From Auanema rhodensis (Eukaryota > Nematoda > Chromadorea > Rhabditida > Rhabditidae), in assembly GCA_964057225.1 (NCBI GenBank), contig OZ059894.1:1736001-1800000 (forward strand): DNA of 64,000 nt, written 5' to 3'. Positions 24,924 to 38,261 of the stretch are shown piece after piece. Every line of letters begins with the position of its first letter. Within the stretch, counting starts at the first letter, position 1. Under the pieces are notes generated by a model that was not told the DNA's origin, made no database searches, and saw nothing but the letters and a program-made list of their open reading frames with translations. The position numbers were made by a program, and so were the translations under genes.

Positions 24924-25976
24924 GCATTAGTGTATGTTGAGTTTCCATGTACACTCAACATAGCTTCCAAAAACATTTTGACAAAAATTTTTTCGAAAAA
25001 TTTCAAAATAGTTTAGCAAAAAGTAGATGTTTTTAGATTCCTTTTTTCAAGGCAAAGACGATGGACAATGTTATTCAACGAAAAAATTAATTCTTCAGGG
25101 TGAAAATCGAGGATATAAGTGTGAACTTATATCAGTTGATATCTCGGTGCATTTTTAAGCTAGCGCAAATCTGATAACACAGATCGACGCAGCTTAAAAA
25201 TCCGCATCGAATGCACTATACTACATTGAGGAACGCTTAATACAAAAATTAGTTATGATCGTTTGAAAAATGATGCATTAGTGTATGTTGAGTTTCCATG
25301 TACACTCAACATTGCTTCCAAAAACATTTTGACAAAAATTTTTTCGAAAAATTTCAAAATAATTTAGCAGAAAGTAGATGTTTTTAGATTCCTTTTTTCA
25401 AGGCAAAGACGATGGACAATGTTATTCAACGAAAAAATTAATTCTTCAGGGTGAAAATCGAGGATATAAGTGTTAACTTATATCAGTTGATATCTCGGTG
25501 CATTTTTAAGCTAGCGCAAATCTGATAACACAGATCGACGCAGCTTGAAAATCCGCATCGAATGCACTATACTACATTGAGGAACGCTTAATACAAAAAT
25601 TAGTTATGATCGTTTGAAAAATGATGCATTAGTGTATGTTGAGTTTCCATGTACACTCAACATAGCTTCCAAAAACATTTTGACAAAAATTTTTTCGAAA
25701 AATTTCAGAATAATTTAGCAAAAAGTAGATGTTTTTAGATTCCTTTTTTCAAGGCAAAGACGATGGACAATGTTATTCAACGAAAAAATTAATTCTTCAG
25801 GGTGAAAATCGAGGATATAAGTGTGAACTTATATCAGTTGATATCTCGGTGCATTTTTAAGCTAGCGCAAATCTGATAACAGAGATCGACGCAGCTTGAA
25901 AATCCGCATCGAATGCACTATACTACATTGAGGAACGCTTAATACAAAAATTAGTTATGATCGTTTGAAAAATGAT
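24924..25976. repeat. Monomers M72-M74
   Basis: M72 is A39/A83/A273 with a private A-to-G near p87 (ATAGTTTAG), M73 is T39/G96/T200/G273, and M74 is A39/G83/G273 with C257 to G, which breaks the closing pair of the inner hairpin. The order M72-M73-M74-M75 is mirrored eight monomers later by M80-M83, a faint trace of a 2808-bp 8-mer spacing. Confidence 0.75.
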
Positions 25977-26678
25977 GCATTAGTGTATGTTGAGTTTCCA
26001 TGTACACTCAACATAGCTTCCAAAAACATTTTGACAAAAATTTTTTCGAAAAATTTCAGAATAATTTAGCAAAAAGTAGATGTTTTTAGATTCCTTTTTT
26101 CAAGGCAAAGACGATGGACAATGTTATTCAACGAAAAAATTAATTCTTCAGGGTGAAAATCGAGGATATAAGTGTGAACTTATATCAGTTGATATCTCGG
26201 TGCATTTTTAAGCTAGCGCAAATCTGATAACACAGATCGACGCAGCTTAAAAATCCGCATCGAATGCACTACACTACATTGAGGAACGCTTGATACAAAA
26301 ATTAGTTATGATCGTTTGAAAAATGATGCATTAGTGTATGTTGAGTTTCCATGTACACTCAACATTGCTTCCAAAAACATTTTGACAAAAATTTTTTCGA
26401 AAAATTTCAAAATAATTTAGCAAAAAGTAGATGTTTTTAGATTCCTTTTTTCAAGGCAAAGACGATGGACAATGTTATTCAACGAAAAAATTAATTCTTC
26501 AGGGTGAAAATCGATGATATAAGTGTTAACTTATATCAGTTGATATCTCGGTGCATTTTTAAGCTAGCGCAAATCTGATAACACAGATCGACGCAGCTTG
26601 AAAATCCGCATCGAATGCACTATACTACATTGAGGAACGCTTAATACAAAAATTAGTTATGATCGTTTGAAAAATGAT
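25977..26678. repeat. Dimer HOR, copy 1 (M75-M76)
   Basis: 702-bp unit. M75 is A39/G83/A273/C296 with A316 to G (CTTGATAC). M76 is T39/A96/T200/G273 with G188 to T, which creates ATCGAT. Both private marks recur 702 bp downstream. Confidence 0.92.
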
Positions 26679-27380
26679 GCATTAGTGTATGTTGAGTTTC
26701 CATGTACACTCAACATAGCTTCCAAAAACATTTTGACAAAAATTTTTTCGAAAAATTTCAGAATAATTTAGCAAAAAGTAGATGTTTTTAGATTCCTTTT
26801 TTCAAGGCAAAGACGATGGACAATGTTATTCAACGAAAAAATTAATTCTTCAGGGTGAAAATCGAGGATATAAGTGTGAACTTATATCAGTTGATATCTC
26901 GGTGCATTTTTAAGCTAGCGCAAATCTGATAACACAGATCGACGCAGCTTAAAAATCCGCATCGAATGCACTACACTACATTGAGGAACGCTTGATACAA
27001 AAATTAGTTATGATCGTTTGAAAAATGATGCATTAGTGTATGTTGAGTTTCCATGTACACTCAACATTGCTTCCAAAAACATTTTGACAAAAATTTTTTC
27101 GAAAAATTTCAAAATAATTTAGCAAAAAGTAGATGTTTTTAGATTCCTTTTTTCAAGGCAAAGACGATGGACAATGTTATTCAACGAAAAAATTAATTCT
27201 TCAGGGTGAAAATCGATGATATAAGTGTTAACTTATATCAGTTGATATCTCGGTGCATTTTTAAGCTAGCGCAAATCTGATAACACAGATCGACGCAGCT
27301 TGAAAATCCGCATCGAATGCACTATACTACATTGAGGAACGCTTAATACAAAAATTAGTTATGATCGTTTGAAAAATGAT
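26679..27380. repeat. Dimer HOR, copy 2 (M77-M78)
   Basis: Carries the same two private marks as M75-M76 (G316 at about 26994 and T188 at about 27217). This is an exact-looking tandem duplication of two monomers. Confidence 0.92.
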
Positions 27381-29135
27381 GCATTAGTGTATGTTGAGTT
27401 TCCATGTACACTCAACATAGCTTCCAAAAACATTTTGACTAAAATTTTTTCGAAAAATTTCAGAATAATTTAGCAAAAAGTAGATGTTTTTAAATTCCTT
27501 TTTTCAAGGCAAAGACGATGGACAATGTTATTCAACGAAAAAATTAATTCTTCAGGGTGAAAATCGAGGATATAAGTGTGAACTTATATCAGTTGATATC
27601 TCGGTGCATTTTTAAGCTAGCGCAAATCTGATAACACAGATCGACGCAGCTTGAAAATCCGCATCGAATGCACCATACTACATTGAGGAACGCTTAATAC
27701 AAAAATTAGTTATGATCGTTTGAAAAATGATGCATTAGTGTATGTTGAGTTTCCATGTACACTCAACATAGCTTCCAAAAACATTTTGACAAAAATTTTT
27801 TCGAAAAATTTCAAAATAATTTAGCAAAAAGTAGATGTTTTTAGATTCCTTTTTTCAAGGCAAAGACGATGGACAATGTTATTCAACGAAAAAATTAATT
27901 CTTCAGGGTGAAAATCGAGGATATAAGTGTGAACTTATATCAGTTGATATCTCGGTGCATTTTTAAGCTAGCGCAAATCTGATAACACAGATCGACGCAG
28001 CTTAAAAATCCGCATCGAATGCACTATACTACATTGAGGAACGCTTAATACAAAAATTAGTTATGATCGTTTGAAAAATGATGCATTAGTGTATGTTGAG
28101 TTTCCATGTACACTCAACATTGCTTCCAAAAACATTTTGACAAAAATTTTTTCGAAAAATTTCAAAATAATTTAGCAGAAAGTAGATGTTTTTAGATTCC
28201 TTTTTTCAAGGCAAAGACAATGGACAATGTTATTCAACGAAAAAATTAATTCTTCAGGGTGAAAATCGAGGATATAAGTGTTAACTTATATCAGTTGATA
28301 TCTCGGTGCATTTTTAAGCTAGCGCAAATCTGATAACACAGATCGACGCAGCTTGAAAATCCGCATCGAATGCACTATACTACATTGAGGAACGCTTAAT
28401 ACAAAAATTAGTTATGATCGTTTGAAAAATGATGCATTAGTGTATGTTGAGTTTCCATGTACACTCAACATAGCTTCCAAAAACATTTTGACAAAAATTT
28501 TTTCGAAAAATTTCAGAATAATTTAGCAAAAAGTAGATGTTTTTAGATTCCTTTTTTCAAGGCAAAGACGATGGACAATGTTATTCAACGAAAAAATTAA
28601 TTCTTCAGGGTGAAAATCGAGGATATAAGTGTTAACTTATATCAGTTGATATCTCGGTGCATTTTTAAGCTAGCGCAAATCTGATAACACAGATCGACGC
28701 AGCTTGAAAATCCGCATCGAATGCACTATACTACATTGAAGAACGCTTAATACAAAAATTAGTTATGATCGTTTGAAAAATGATGCATTAGTGTATGTTG
28801 AGTTTCCATGTACACTCAACATAGCTTCCAAAAACATTTTGACAAAAATTTTTTCGAAAAATTTCAGAATAATTTAGCAAAAAGTAGATGTTTTTAAATT
28901 CCTTTTTTCAAGGCAAAGACGATGGACAATGTTATTCAACGAAAAAATTAATTCTTCAGGGTGAAAATCGAGGATATAAGTGTGAACTTATATCAGTTGA
29001 TATCTCGGTGCATTTTTAAGCTAGCGCAAATCTGATAACACAGATCGACGCAGCTTAAAAATCCGCATCGAATGCACTACACTACATTGAGGAACGCTTA
29101 ATACAAAAATTAGTTATGATCGTTTGAAAAATGAT
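27381..29135. repeat. Unphased monomers M79-M83
   Basis: M79 has private changes (GACTAAAA, TTAAATTCC, CACCATAC). M80 to M83 repeat the M72-M75 order. M81 has G137 to A, M82 has T200 on a G83 background plus GAAGAAC, and M83 shares TTAAATTCC with M79 and C296 with M75. The higher divergence and absence of a close tandem copy suggest an older, less homogenised segment. Confidence 0.75.
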
Positions 29136-32100
29136 GCATTAGTGTATGTTGAGTTTCCATGTACACTCAACATTGCTTCCAAAAACATTTTGACAAAAAT
29201 TTTTTCGAAAAATTTCAAAATATTTTAGCAAAAAGTAGATGTTTTTAGATTCCTTTTTTCAAGGCAAAGACGATGGACAATGTTATTCAACGAAAAAATT
29301 AATTCTTCAGGGTGAAAATCGAGGATATAAGTGTGAACTTATATCAGTTGATATCTCGGTTTATTTTTAAGCTAGCGCAAATCTGATAACACAGATCGAC
29401 GCAGCTTGAAAATCCGCATCGAATGCACTATACTACTTTGAGAAACGCTTAATACAAAAATTAGTTATGATCGTTTGAAAAATGATGCATTAGTGTATGT
29501 TGAGTTTCCATGTACACTCAACATAGCTTCCAAAAACATTTTGACAAAAATTTTTTCGAAAAATTTCAGAATAATTTAGCAAAAAGTAGATGTTTTTAGA
29601 TTCCTTTTTTCAAGGCAAAGACGATGGACAATGTTATTCAACGAAAAAATTAATTCTTCAGGGTGAAAATCGAGGATATAAGTGTGAACTTATATCAGTT
29701 GATATCTCGGTGCATTTTTAAGCTAGCGCAAATCTGATAACACAGATCGACGCAGCTTACAAATCCGCATCGAATGCACTATACTTCATTGAGGAACGCT
29801 TAATACAAAAATTAGTTATGATCGTTTGAAAAATGATGCATTAGTGTATGTTGAGTTTCCATGTACACTCAACATAGCTTCCAAAAACATTTTGACAAAA
29901 ATTTTTTCGAGAAATTTCAAAATAATTTAGCAAAAAGTAGATGTTTTTAGATTCCTTTTTTCAAGGCAAAGACGATGGACAATGTTATTCAACGAAAAAA
30001 TTAATTCTTCAGGGTGAAAATCGAGGATATAAGTGTGAACTTATATCAGTTGATATCTCGGTGCATTTTTAAGCTAGCGCAAATCTGATAACACAGATCG
30101 ACGCAGCTTAAAAATCCGCATCGAATGCAGTATACTACATTGAGGAACGCTTAATACAAAAATTAGTTATGATTGTTTGAAAAATGATGCATTAGTGTAT
30201 GTTGAGTTTCCATGTACACTCAACATTGCTTCCAAAAACATTTTGACAAAAATTTTTTCGAAAAATTTCAAAATAATTTAGCAGAAAGTAGATGTTTTTA
30301 GATTCCTTTTTTCAAGGCAAAGACGATGGACAATGTTATTCAACGAAAAAATTAATTCTTCAGGGTGAAAATCGAGGATATAAGTGTTAACTTATATCAG
30401 TTGATATCTCGGTGCATTTTTAAGCTAGCGCAAATCTGATAACACAGATCGACGCAGCTTGAAAATCCGCATCGAATGCACTATACTACATTGAGGAACG
30501 CTTAATACAAAAATTAGTTATGATCGTTTGAAAAATGATGCATTAGTGTATGTTGAGTTTCCATGTACACTCAACATAGCTTCCAAAAACATTTTGACAA
30601 AAATTTTTTCGAAAAATTTCAGAATAATTTAGCAAAAAGTAGATGTTTTTAGATTCCTTTTTTCAAGGCAAAGACGATGGACAATGTTATTCAACGAAAA
30701 AATTAATTCTTCAGGGTGAAAATCGAGGATATAAGTGTGAACTTATATCAGTTGATATCTCGGTGCATTTTTAAGCTAGCGCTAATCTGATAACACAGAT
30801 CGACGCAGCTTGAAAATCCGCATCGAATGCACTATACTACATTGAGGAACGCTTAATACAAAAATTAGTTATGATCGTTTGAAAAATGATGCATTAGTGT
30901 ATGTTGAGTTTCCATGTACACTCAACATTGCTTCCAAAAACATTTTGACAAAAATTTTTTCGAAAAATTTCAAAATATTTTAGCAAAAAGTAGATGTTTT
31001 TAGATTCCTTTTTTCAAGGCAAAGACGATGGACAATGTTATTCAACGAAAAAATTAATTCTTCAGGGTGAAAATCGAGGATATAAGTGTGAACTTATATC
31101 AGTTGATATCTCGGTGCATTTTTAAGCTAGCGCAAATCTGATAACACAGATCGACGCAGCTTACAAATCCGCATCGAATGCACTATACTACATTGAGGAA
31201 CGCTTAATACAAAAATTAGTTATGATCGTTTGAAAAATGATGCATTAGTGTATGTTGAGTTTCCATGTACACTCAACATAGCTTCCAAAAACATTTTGAC
31301 AAAAATTTTTTCGAGAAATTTCAAAATAATTTAGCAAAAAGTAGATGTTTTTAGATTCCTTTTTTCAAGGCAAAGACGATGGACAATGTTATTCAACGAA
31401 AAAATTAATTCTTCAGGGTGAAAATCGAGGATATAAGTGTGAACTTATATCAGTTGATATCTCGGTGCATTTTTAAGCTAGCGCAAATCTGATAACACAG
31501 ATCGACGCAGCTTAAAAATCCGCATCGAATGCAGTATACTACATTGAGGAACGCTTAATACAAAAATTAGTTATGATTGTTTGAAAAATGATGCATTAGT
31601 GTATGTTGAGTTTCCATGTACACTCAACATTGCTTCCAAAAACATTTTGACAAAAATTTTTTCGAAAAATTTCAAAATAATTTAGCAGAAAGTAGATGTT
31701 TTTAGATTCCTTTTTTCAAGGCAAAGACGATGGACAATGTTATTCAACGAAAAAATTAATTCTTCAGGGTGAAAATCGAGGATATAAGTGTTAACTTATA
31801 TCAGTTGATATCTCGGTGCATTTTTAAGCTAGCGCAAATCTGATAACACAGATCGACGCAGCTTGAAAATCCGCATCGAATGCACTATACTACATTGAGG
31901 AACGCTTAATACAAAAATTAGTTATGATCGTTTGAAAAATGATGCATTAGTGTATGTTGAGTTTCCATGTACACTCAACATAGCTTCCAAAAACATTTTG
32001 ACAAAAATTTTTTCGAAAAATTTCAGAATAATTTAGCAAAAAGTAGATGTTTTTAGATTCCTTTTTTCAAGGCAAAGACGATGGACAATGTTATTCAACG

Positions 32101-33347
32101 AAAAAATTAATTCTTCAGGGTGAAAATCGAGGATATAAGTGTGAACTTATATCAGTTGATATCTCGGTGCATTTTTAAGCTAGCGCTAATCTGATAACAC
32201 AGATCGACGCAGCTTGAAAATCCGCATCGAATGCACTATACTACATTGAGGAACGCTTAATACAAAAATTAGTTATGATCGTTTGAAAAATGATGCATTA
32301 GTGTATGTTGAGTTTCCATGTACACTCAACATAGCTTCCAAAAACATTTTGACAAAAATTTTTTCGAAAAATTTCAGAATAATTTAGCAAAAAGTAGATG
32401 TTTTTAGATTCCTTTTTTCAAGGCAAAGACGATGGACAATGTTATTCAACGAAAAAATTAATTCTTCAGGGTGAAAATCGAGGATATAAGTGTGAACTTA
32501 TATCAGTTGATATCTCGGTGCATTTTTAAGCTAGCGCAAATCTGATAACACAGATCGACGCAGCTTGAAAATCCGCATCTAATGCACTATACTACTTTGA
32601 GAAACGCTTAATACAAAAATTAGTTATGATCGTTTGAAAAATGATGCATTAGTGTATGTTGAGTTTCCATGTACACTCAACATTGCTTCCAAAAACATTT
32701 TGACAAAAATTTTTTCGAAAAATTTCAGAATAATTTAGCAAAAAGTAGATGTTTTTAGATTCCTTTTTTCAAGGCAAAGACGATGGACAATGTTATTCAA
32801 CGAAAAAATCAATTCTTCAGGGTGAAAATCGAGGATATAAGTGTGAACTTATATCAGTTGATATCTCGGTGCATTTTTAAGCTAGCGCAAATCTGATAAC
32901 ACAGATCGACGCAGCTTGAAAATCCGCATCGAATGCACTATACTACTTTGAGAAACGCTTAATACAAAAACTAGTTATGATCGTTTGAAAAATGATGCAT
33001 TAGTGTATGTTGAGTTTCCATGTACACTCAACATTGCTTCCAAAAACATTTTGACAAAAATTTTTTCGAAAAATTTCAAATTAATTTAGCAGAAAGTATA
33101 TGTTTTTAGATTCCTTTTTTCAAGGCAAAGACGATGGACAATGTTATTCAACGAAAAAATTAATTCTTCAGGGTGAAAATCGAGGATATAAGTGTGAACT
33201 TATATCAGTTGATATCTCGGTGCATTTTTAAGCTAGCGCAAATCTGATAACACAGATCGACGCAGCTTGAAAATCCGCATCGAATGCACTATACTACATT
33301 GAGGAACGCTTAATACAAAAATTAGTTATGATCGTTTGAAAAATGAT
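29136..33347. repeat. 12-mer HOR, copy 1 (M84-M95)
   Basis: 4212-bp unit with strong private tags. M84 has A88 to T and GGTTTA at p224-228. M85 has CTTACAAAT (C274). M86 has A74 to G, CAGTATAC and T337. M87 has G96/T200. M88 has A244 to T (GCGCTAATC). M89-M92 repeat M85-M88 as a nested 4-mer, with a T88/C274 first member. M93 has T286. M94 has T39/G83, a private T165-to-C change and C326. M95 is the first T85/G96/T103 monomer in the window. Confidence 0.93.
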
Positions 33348-36300
33348 GCATTAGTGTATGTTGAGTTTCCATGTACACTCAACATTGCTTCCAAAAACAT
33401 TTTGACAAAAATTTTTTCGAAAAATTTCAAAATATTTTAGCAAAAAGTAGATGTTTTTAGATTCCTTTTTTCAAGGCAAAGACGATGGACAATGTTATTC
33501 AACGAAAAAATTAATTCTTCAGGGTGAAAATCGAGGATATAAGTGTGAACTTATATCAGTTGATATCTCGGTTTATTTTTAAGCTAGCGCAAATCTGATA
33601 ACACAGATCGACGCAGCTTGAAAATCCGCATCGAATGCACTATACTACTTTGAGAAACGCTTAATACAAAAATTAGTTATGATCGTTTGAAAAATGATGC
33701 ATTAGTGTATGTTGAGTTTCCATGTACACTCAACATAGCTTCCAAAAACATTTTGACAAAAATTTTTTCGAAAAATTTCAGAATAATTTAGCAAAAAGTA
33801 GATGTTTTTAGATTCCTTTTTTCAAGGCAAAGACGATGGACAATGTTATTCAACGAAAAAATTAATTCTTCAGGGTGAAAATCGAGGATATAAGTGTGAA
33901 CTTATATCAGTTGATATCTCGGTGCATTTTTAAGCTAGCGCAAATCTGATAACACAGATCGACGCAGCTTACAAATCCGCATCGAATGCACTATACTTCA
34001 TTGAGGAACGCTTAATACAAAAATTAGTTATGATCGTTTGAAAAATGATGCATTAGTGTATGTTGAGTTTCCATGTACACTCAACATAGCTTCCAAAAAC
34101 ATTTTGACAAAAATTTTTTCGAGAAATTTCAAAATAATTTAGCAAAAAGTAGATGTTTTTAGATTCCTTTTTTCAAGGCAAAGACGATGGACAATGTTAT
34201 TCAACGAAAAAATTAATTCTTCAGGGTGAAAATCGAGGATATAAGTGTGAACTTATATCAGTTGATATCTCGGTGCATTTTTAAGCTAGCGCAAATCTGA
34301 TAACACAGATCGACGCAGCTTAAAAATCCGCATCGAATGCAGTATACTACATTGAGGAACGCTTAATACAAAAATTAGTTATGATTGTTTGAAAAATGAT
34401 GCATTAGTGTATGTTGAGTTTCCATGTACACTCAACATTGCTTCCAAAAACATTTTGACAAAAATTTTTTCGAAAAATTTCAAAATAATTTAGCAGAAAG
34501 TAGATGTTTTTAGATTCCTTTTTTCAAGGCAAAGACGATGGACAATGTTATTCAACGAAAAAATTAATTCTTCAGGGTGAAAATCGAGGATATAAGTGTT
34601 AACTTATATCAGTTGATATCTCGGTGCATTTTTAAGCTAGCGCAAATCTGATAACACAGATCGACGCAGCTTGAAAATCCGCATCGAATGCACTATACTA
34701 CATTGAGGAACGCTTAATACAAAAATTAGTTATGATCGTTTGAAAAATGATGCATTAGTGTATGTTGAGTTTCCATGTACACTCAACATAGCTTCCAAAA
34801 ACATTTTGACAAAAATTTTTTCGAAAAATTTCAGAATAATTTAGCAAAAAGTAGATGTTTTTAGATTCCTTTTTTCAAGGCAAAGACGATGGACAATGTT
34901 ATTCAACGAAAAAATTAATTCTTCAGGGTGAAAATCGAGGATATAAGTGTGAACTTATATCAGTTGATATCTCGGTGCATTTTTAAGCTAGCGCTAATCT
35001 GATAACACAGATCGACGCAGCTTGAAAATCCGCATCGAATGCACTATACTACATTGAGGAACGCTTAATACAAAAATTAGTTATGATCGTTTGAAAAATG
35101 ATGCATTAGTGTATGTTGAGTTTCCATGTACACTCAACATTGCTTCCAAAAACATTTTGACAAAAATTTTTTCGAAAAATTTCAAAATATTTTAGCAAAA
35201 AGTAGATGTTTTTAGATTCCTTTTTTCAAGGCAAAGACGATGGACAATGTTATTCAACGAAAAAATTAATTCTTCAGGGTGAAAATCGAGGATATAAGTG
35301 TGAACTTATATCAGTTGATATCTCGGTGCATTTTTAAGCTAGCGCAAATCTGATAACACAGATCGACGCAGCTTACAAATCCGCATCGAATGCACTATAC
35401 TTCATTGAGGAACGCTTAATACAAAAATTAGTTATGATCGTTTGAAAAATGATGCATTAGTGTATGTTGAGTTTCCATGTACACTCAACATAGCTTCCAA
35501 AAACATTTTGACAAAAATTTTTTCGAGAAATTTCAAAATAATTTAGCAAAAAGTAGATGTTTTTAGATTCCTTTTTTCAAGGCAAAGACGATGGACAATG
35601 TTATTCAACGAAAAAATTAATTCTTCAGGGTGAAAATCGAGGATATAAGTGTGAACTTATATCAGTTGATATCTCGGTGCATTTTTAAGCTAGCGCAAAT
35701 CTGATAACACAGATCGACGCAGCTTAAAAATCCGCATCGAATGCAGTATACTACATTGAGGAACGCTTAATACAAAAATTAGTTATGATTGTTTGAAAAA
35801 TGATGCATTAGTGTATGTTGAGTTTCCATGTACACTCAACATTGCTTCCAAAAACATTTTGACAAAAATTTTTTCGAAAAATTTCAAAATAATTTAGCAG
35901 AAAGTAGATGTTTTTAGATTCCTTTTTTCAAGGCAAAGACGATGGACAATGTTATTCAACGAAAAAATTAATTCTTCAGGGTGAAAATCGAGGATATAAG
36001 TGTTAACTTATATCAGTTGATATCTCGGTGCATTTTTAAGCTAGCGCAAATCTGATAACACAGATCGACGCAGCTTGAAAATCCGCATCGAATGCACTAT
36101 ACTACATTGAGGAACGCTTAATACAAAAATTAGTTATGATCGTTTGAAAAATGATGCATTAGTGTATGTTGAGTTTCCATGTACACTCAACATAGCTTCC
36201 AAAAACATTTTGACAAAAATTTTTTCGAAAAATTTCAGAATAATTTAGCAAAAAGTAGATGTTTTTAGATTCCTTTTTTCAAGGCAAAGACGATGGACAA

Positions 36301-37208
36301 TGTTATTCAACGAAAAAATTAATTCTTCAGGGTGAAAATCGAGGATATAAGTGTGAACTTATATCAGTTGATATCTCGGTGCATTTTTAAGCTAGCGCTA
36401 ATCTGATAACACAGATCGACGCAGCTTGAAAATCCGCATCGAATGCACTATACTACATTGAGGAACGCTTAATACAAAAATTAGTTATGATCGTTTGAAA
36501 AATGATGCATTAGTGTATGTTGAGTTTCCATGTACACTCAACATAGCTTCCAAAAACATTTTGACAAAAATTTTTTCGAAAAATTTCAGAATAATTTAGC
36601 AAAAAGTAGATGTTTTTAGATTCCTTTTTTCAAGGCAAAGACGATGGACAATGTTATTCAACGAAAAAATTAATTCTTCAGGGTGAAAATCGAGGATATA
36701 AGTGTGAACTTATATCAGTTGATATCTCGGTGCATTTTTAAGCTAGCGCAAATCTGATAACACAGATCGACGCAGCTTGAAAATCCGCATCTAATGCACT
36801 ATACTACTTTGAGAAACGCTTAATACAAAAACTAGTTATGATCGTTTGAAAAATGATGCATTAGTGTATGTTGAGTTTCCATGTACACTCAACATTGCTT
36901 CCAAAAACATTTTGACAAAAATTTTTTCGAAAAATTTCAAATTAATTTAGCAGAAAGTATATGTTTTTAGATTCCTTTTTTCAAGGCAAAGACGATGGAC
37001 AATGTTATTCAACGAAAAAATTAATTCTTCAGGGTGAAAATCGAGGATATAAGTGTGAACTTATATCAGTTGATATCTCGGTGCATTTTTAAGCTAGCGC
37101 AAATCTGATAACACAGATCGACGCAGCTTGAAAATCCGCATCGAATGCACTATACTACATTGAGGAACGCTTAATACAAAAATTAGTTATGATCGTTTGA
37201 AAAATGAT
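33348..37208. repeat. 12-mer HOR, copy 2, one monomer short (M96-M106)
   Basis: M96 to M104 match M84 to M92 in order, 4212 bp apart. M101 has the T300 end, as in M85, where M89 has A300. M105 (36507-36857) combines T286 of M93 with C326 of M94, and M106 matches M95. Eleven monomers therefore stand where copy 1 has twelve, the expected product of an unequal exchange between the M93-like and M94-like monomers. Confidence 0.93.
36507..36857. repeat. Recombinant monomer M105 (M93/M94 hybrid)
   Basis: The 5' part has the M93 barcode: A39, G83 and T286 (at 36792). The 3' end has C326 of M94 (at 36832). The joint therefore falls between p286 and p326, and exactly one monomer length has been lost relative to copy 1. 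Confidence 0.85.
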
Positions 37209-38261
37209 GCATTAGTGTATGTTGAGTTTCCATGTACACTCAACATTGCTTCCAAAAACATTTTGACAAAAATTTTTTCGAAAAATTTCAGAATAATTTA
37301 GCAAAAAGTAGATGTTTTTAGATTCCTTTTTTCAAGGCAAAGACGATGGACAATGTTATTCAACGAAAAAATTAATTCTTCAGGGTGAAAATCGAGGATA
37401 TAAGTGTGAACTTATATCAGTTGATATCTCGGTGCATTTTTAAGCTAGCGCAAATCTGATAACACAGATCGACGCGGCTTGAAAATCCGCATCGAATGCA
37501 CTATACTACTTTGAGAAACGCTTAATACAAAAACTAGTTATGATCGTTTGAAAAATGATGCATTAGTGTATTTTGAGTTTCCATGTACACTCAACATTGC
37601 TTCCAAAAACATTTTGACAAAAATTTTTTCGAAAAATTTCAGAATAATTTAGCAGAAAGTATATGTTTTTAGATTCCTTTTTTCAAGGCAAAGACGATGG
37701 ACAATGTTATTCAACGAAAAAATTAATTCTTCAGGGTGAAAATCGAGGATATAAGTGTGAACTTATATCAGTTGATATCTCGGTGCATTTTTAAGCTAGC
37801 GCTAATCTGATAACACAGATCGACGCAGCTTGAAAATCCGCATCGAATGCACTATACTACATTGAGGAACGCTTAATACAAAAATTAGTTATGATCGTTT
37901 GAAAAATGATGCATTAGTGTATGTTGAGTTTCCATGTACACTCAACATAGCTTCCAAAAACATTTTGACAAAAATTTTTTCGAAAAATTTCAGAATAATT
38001 TAGCAAAAAGTAGATGTTTTTAGATTCCTTTTTTCAAGGCAAAGACGATGGACAATGTTATTCAACGAAAAAATTAATTCTTCAGGGTGAAAATCGAGGA
38101 TATAAGTGTGAACTTATATCAGTTGATATCTCGGTGCATTTTTAAGCTAGCGCAAATCTGATAACACAGATCGACGCAGCTTGAAAATCCGCATCTAATG
38201 CACTATACTACTTTGAGAAACGCTTAATACAAAAATTAGTTATGATCGTTTGAAAAATGAT
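37209..38261. repeat. Monomers M107-M109, including hybrid M108
   Basis: M107 matches M94 (T39/G83/C326) with A268 to G, a wobble-type change in the stem. M108 has a 5' half like M95 (G96, T103) but with G83 and a private G13-to-T, and a 3' half like M92 (A244 to T, ACATTGAGG end). M109 matches M93. The 92-to-93 register therefore resumes through the hybrid M108, which marks a duplication-type crossover between p103 and p244. Confidence 0.85.
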
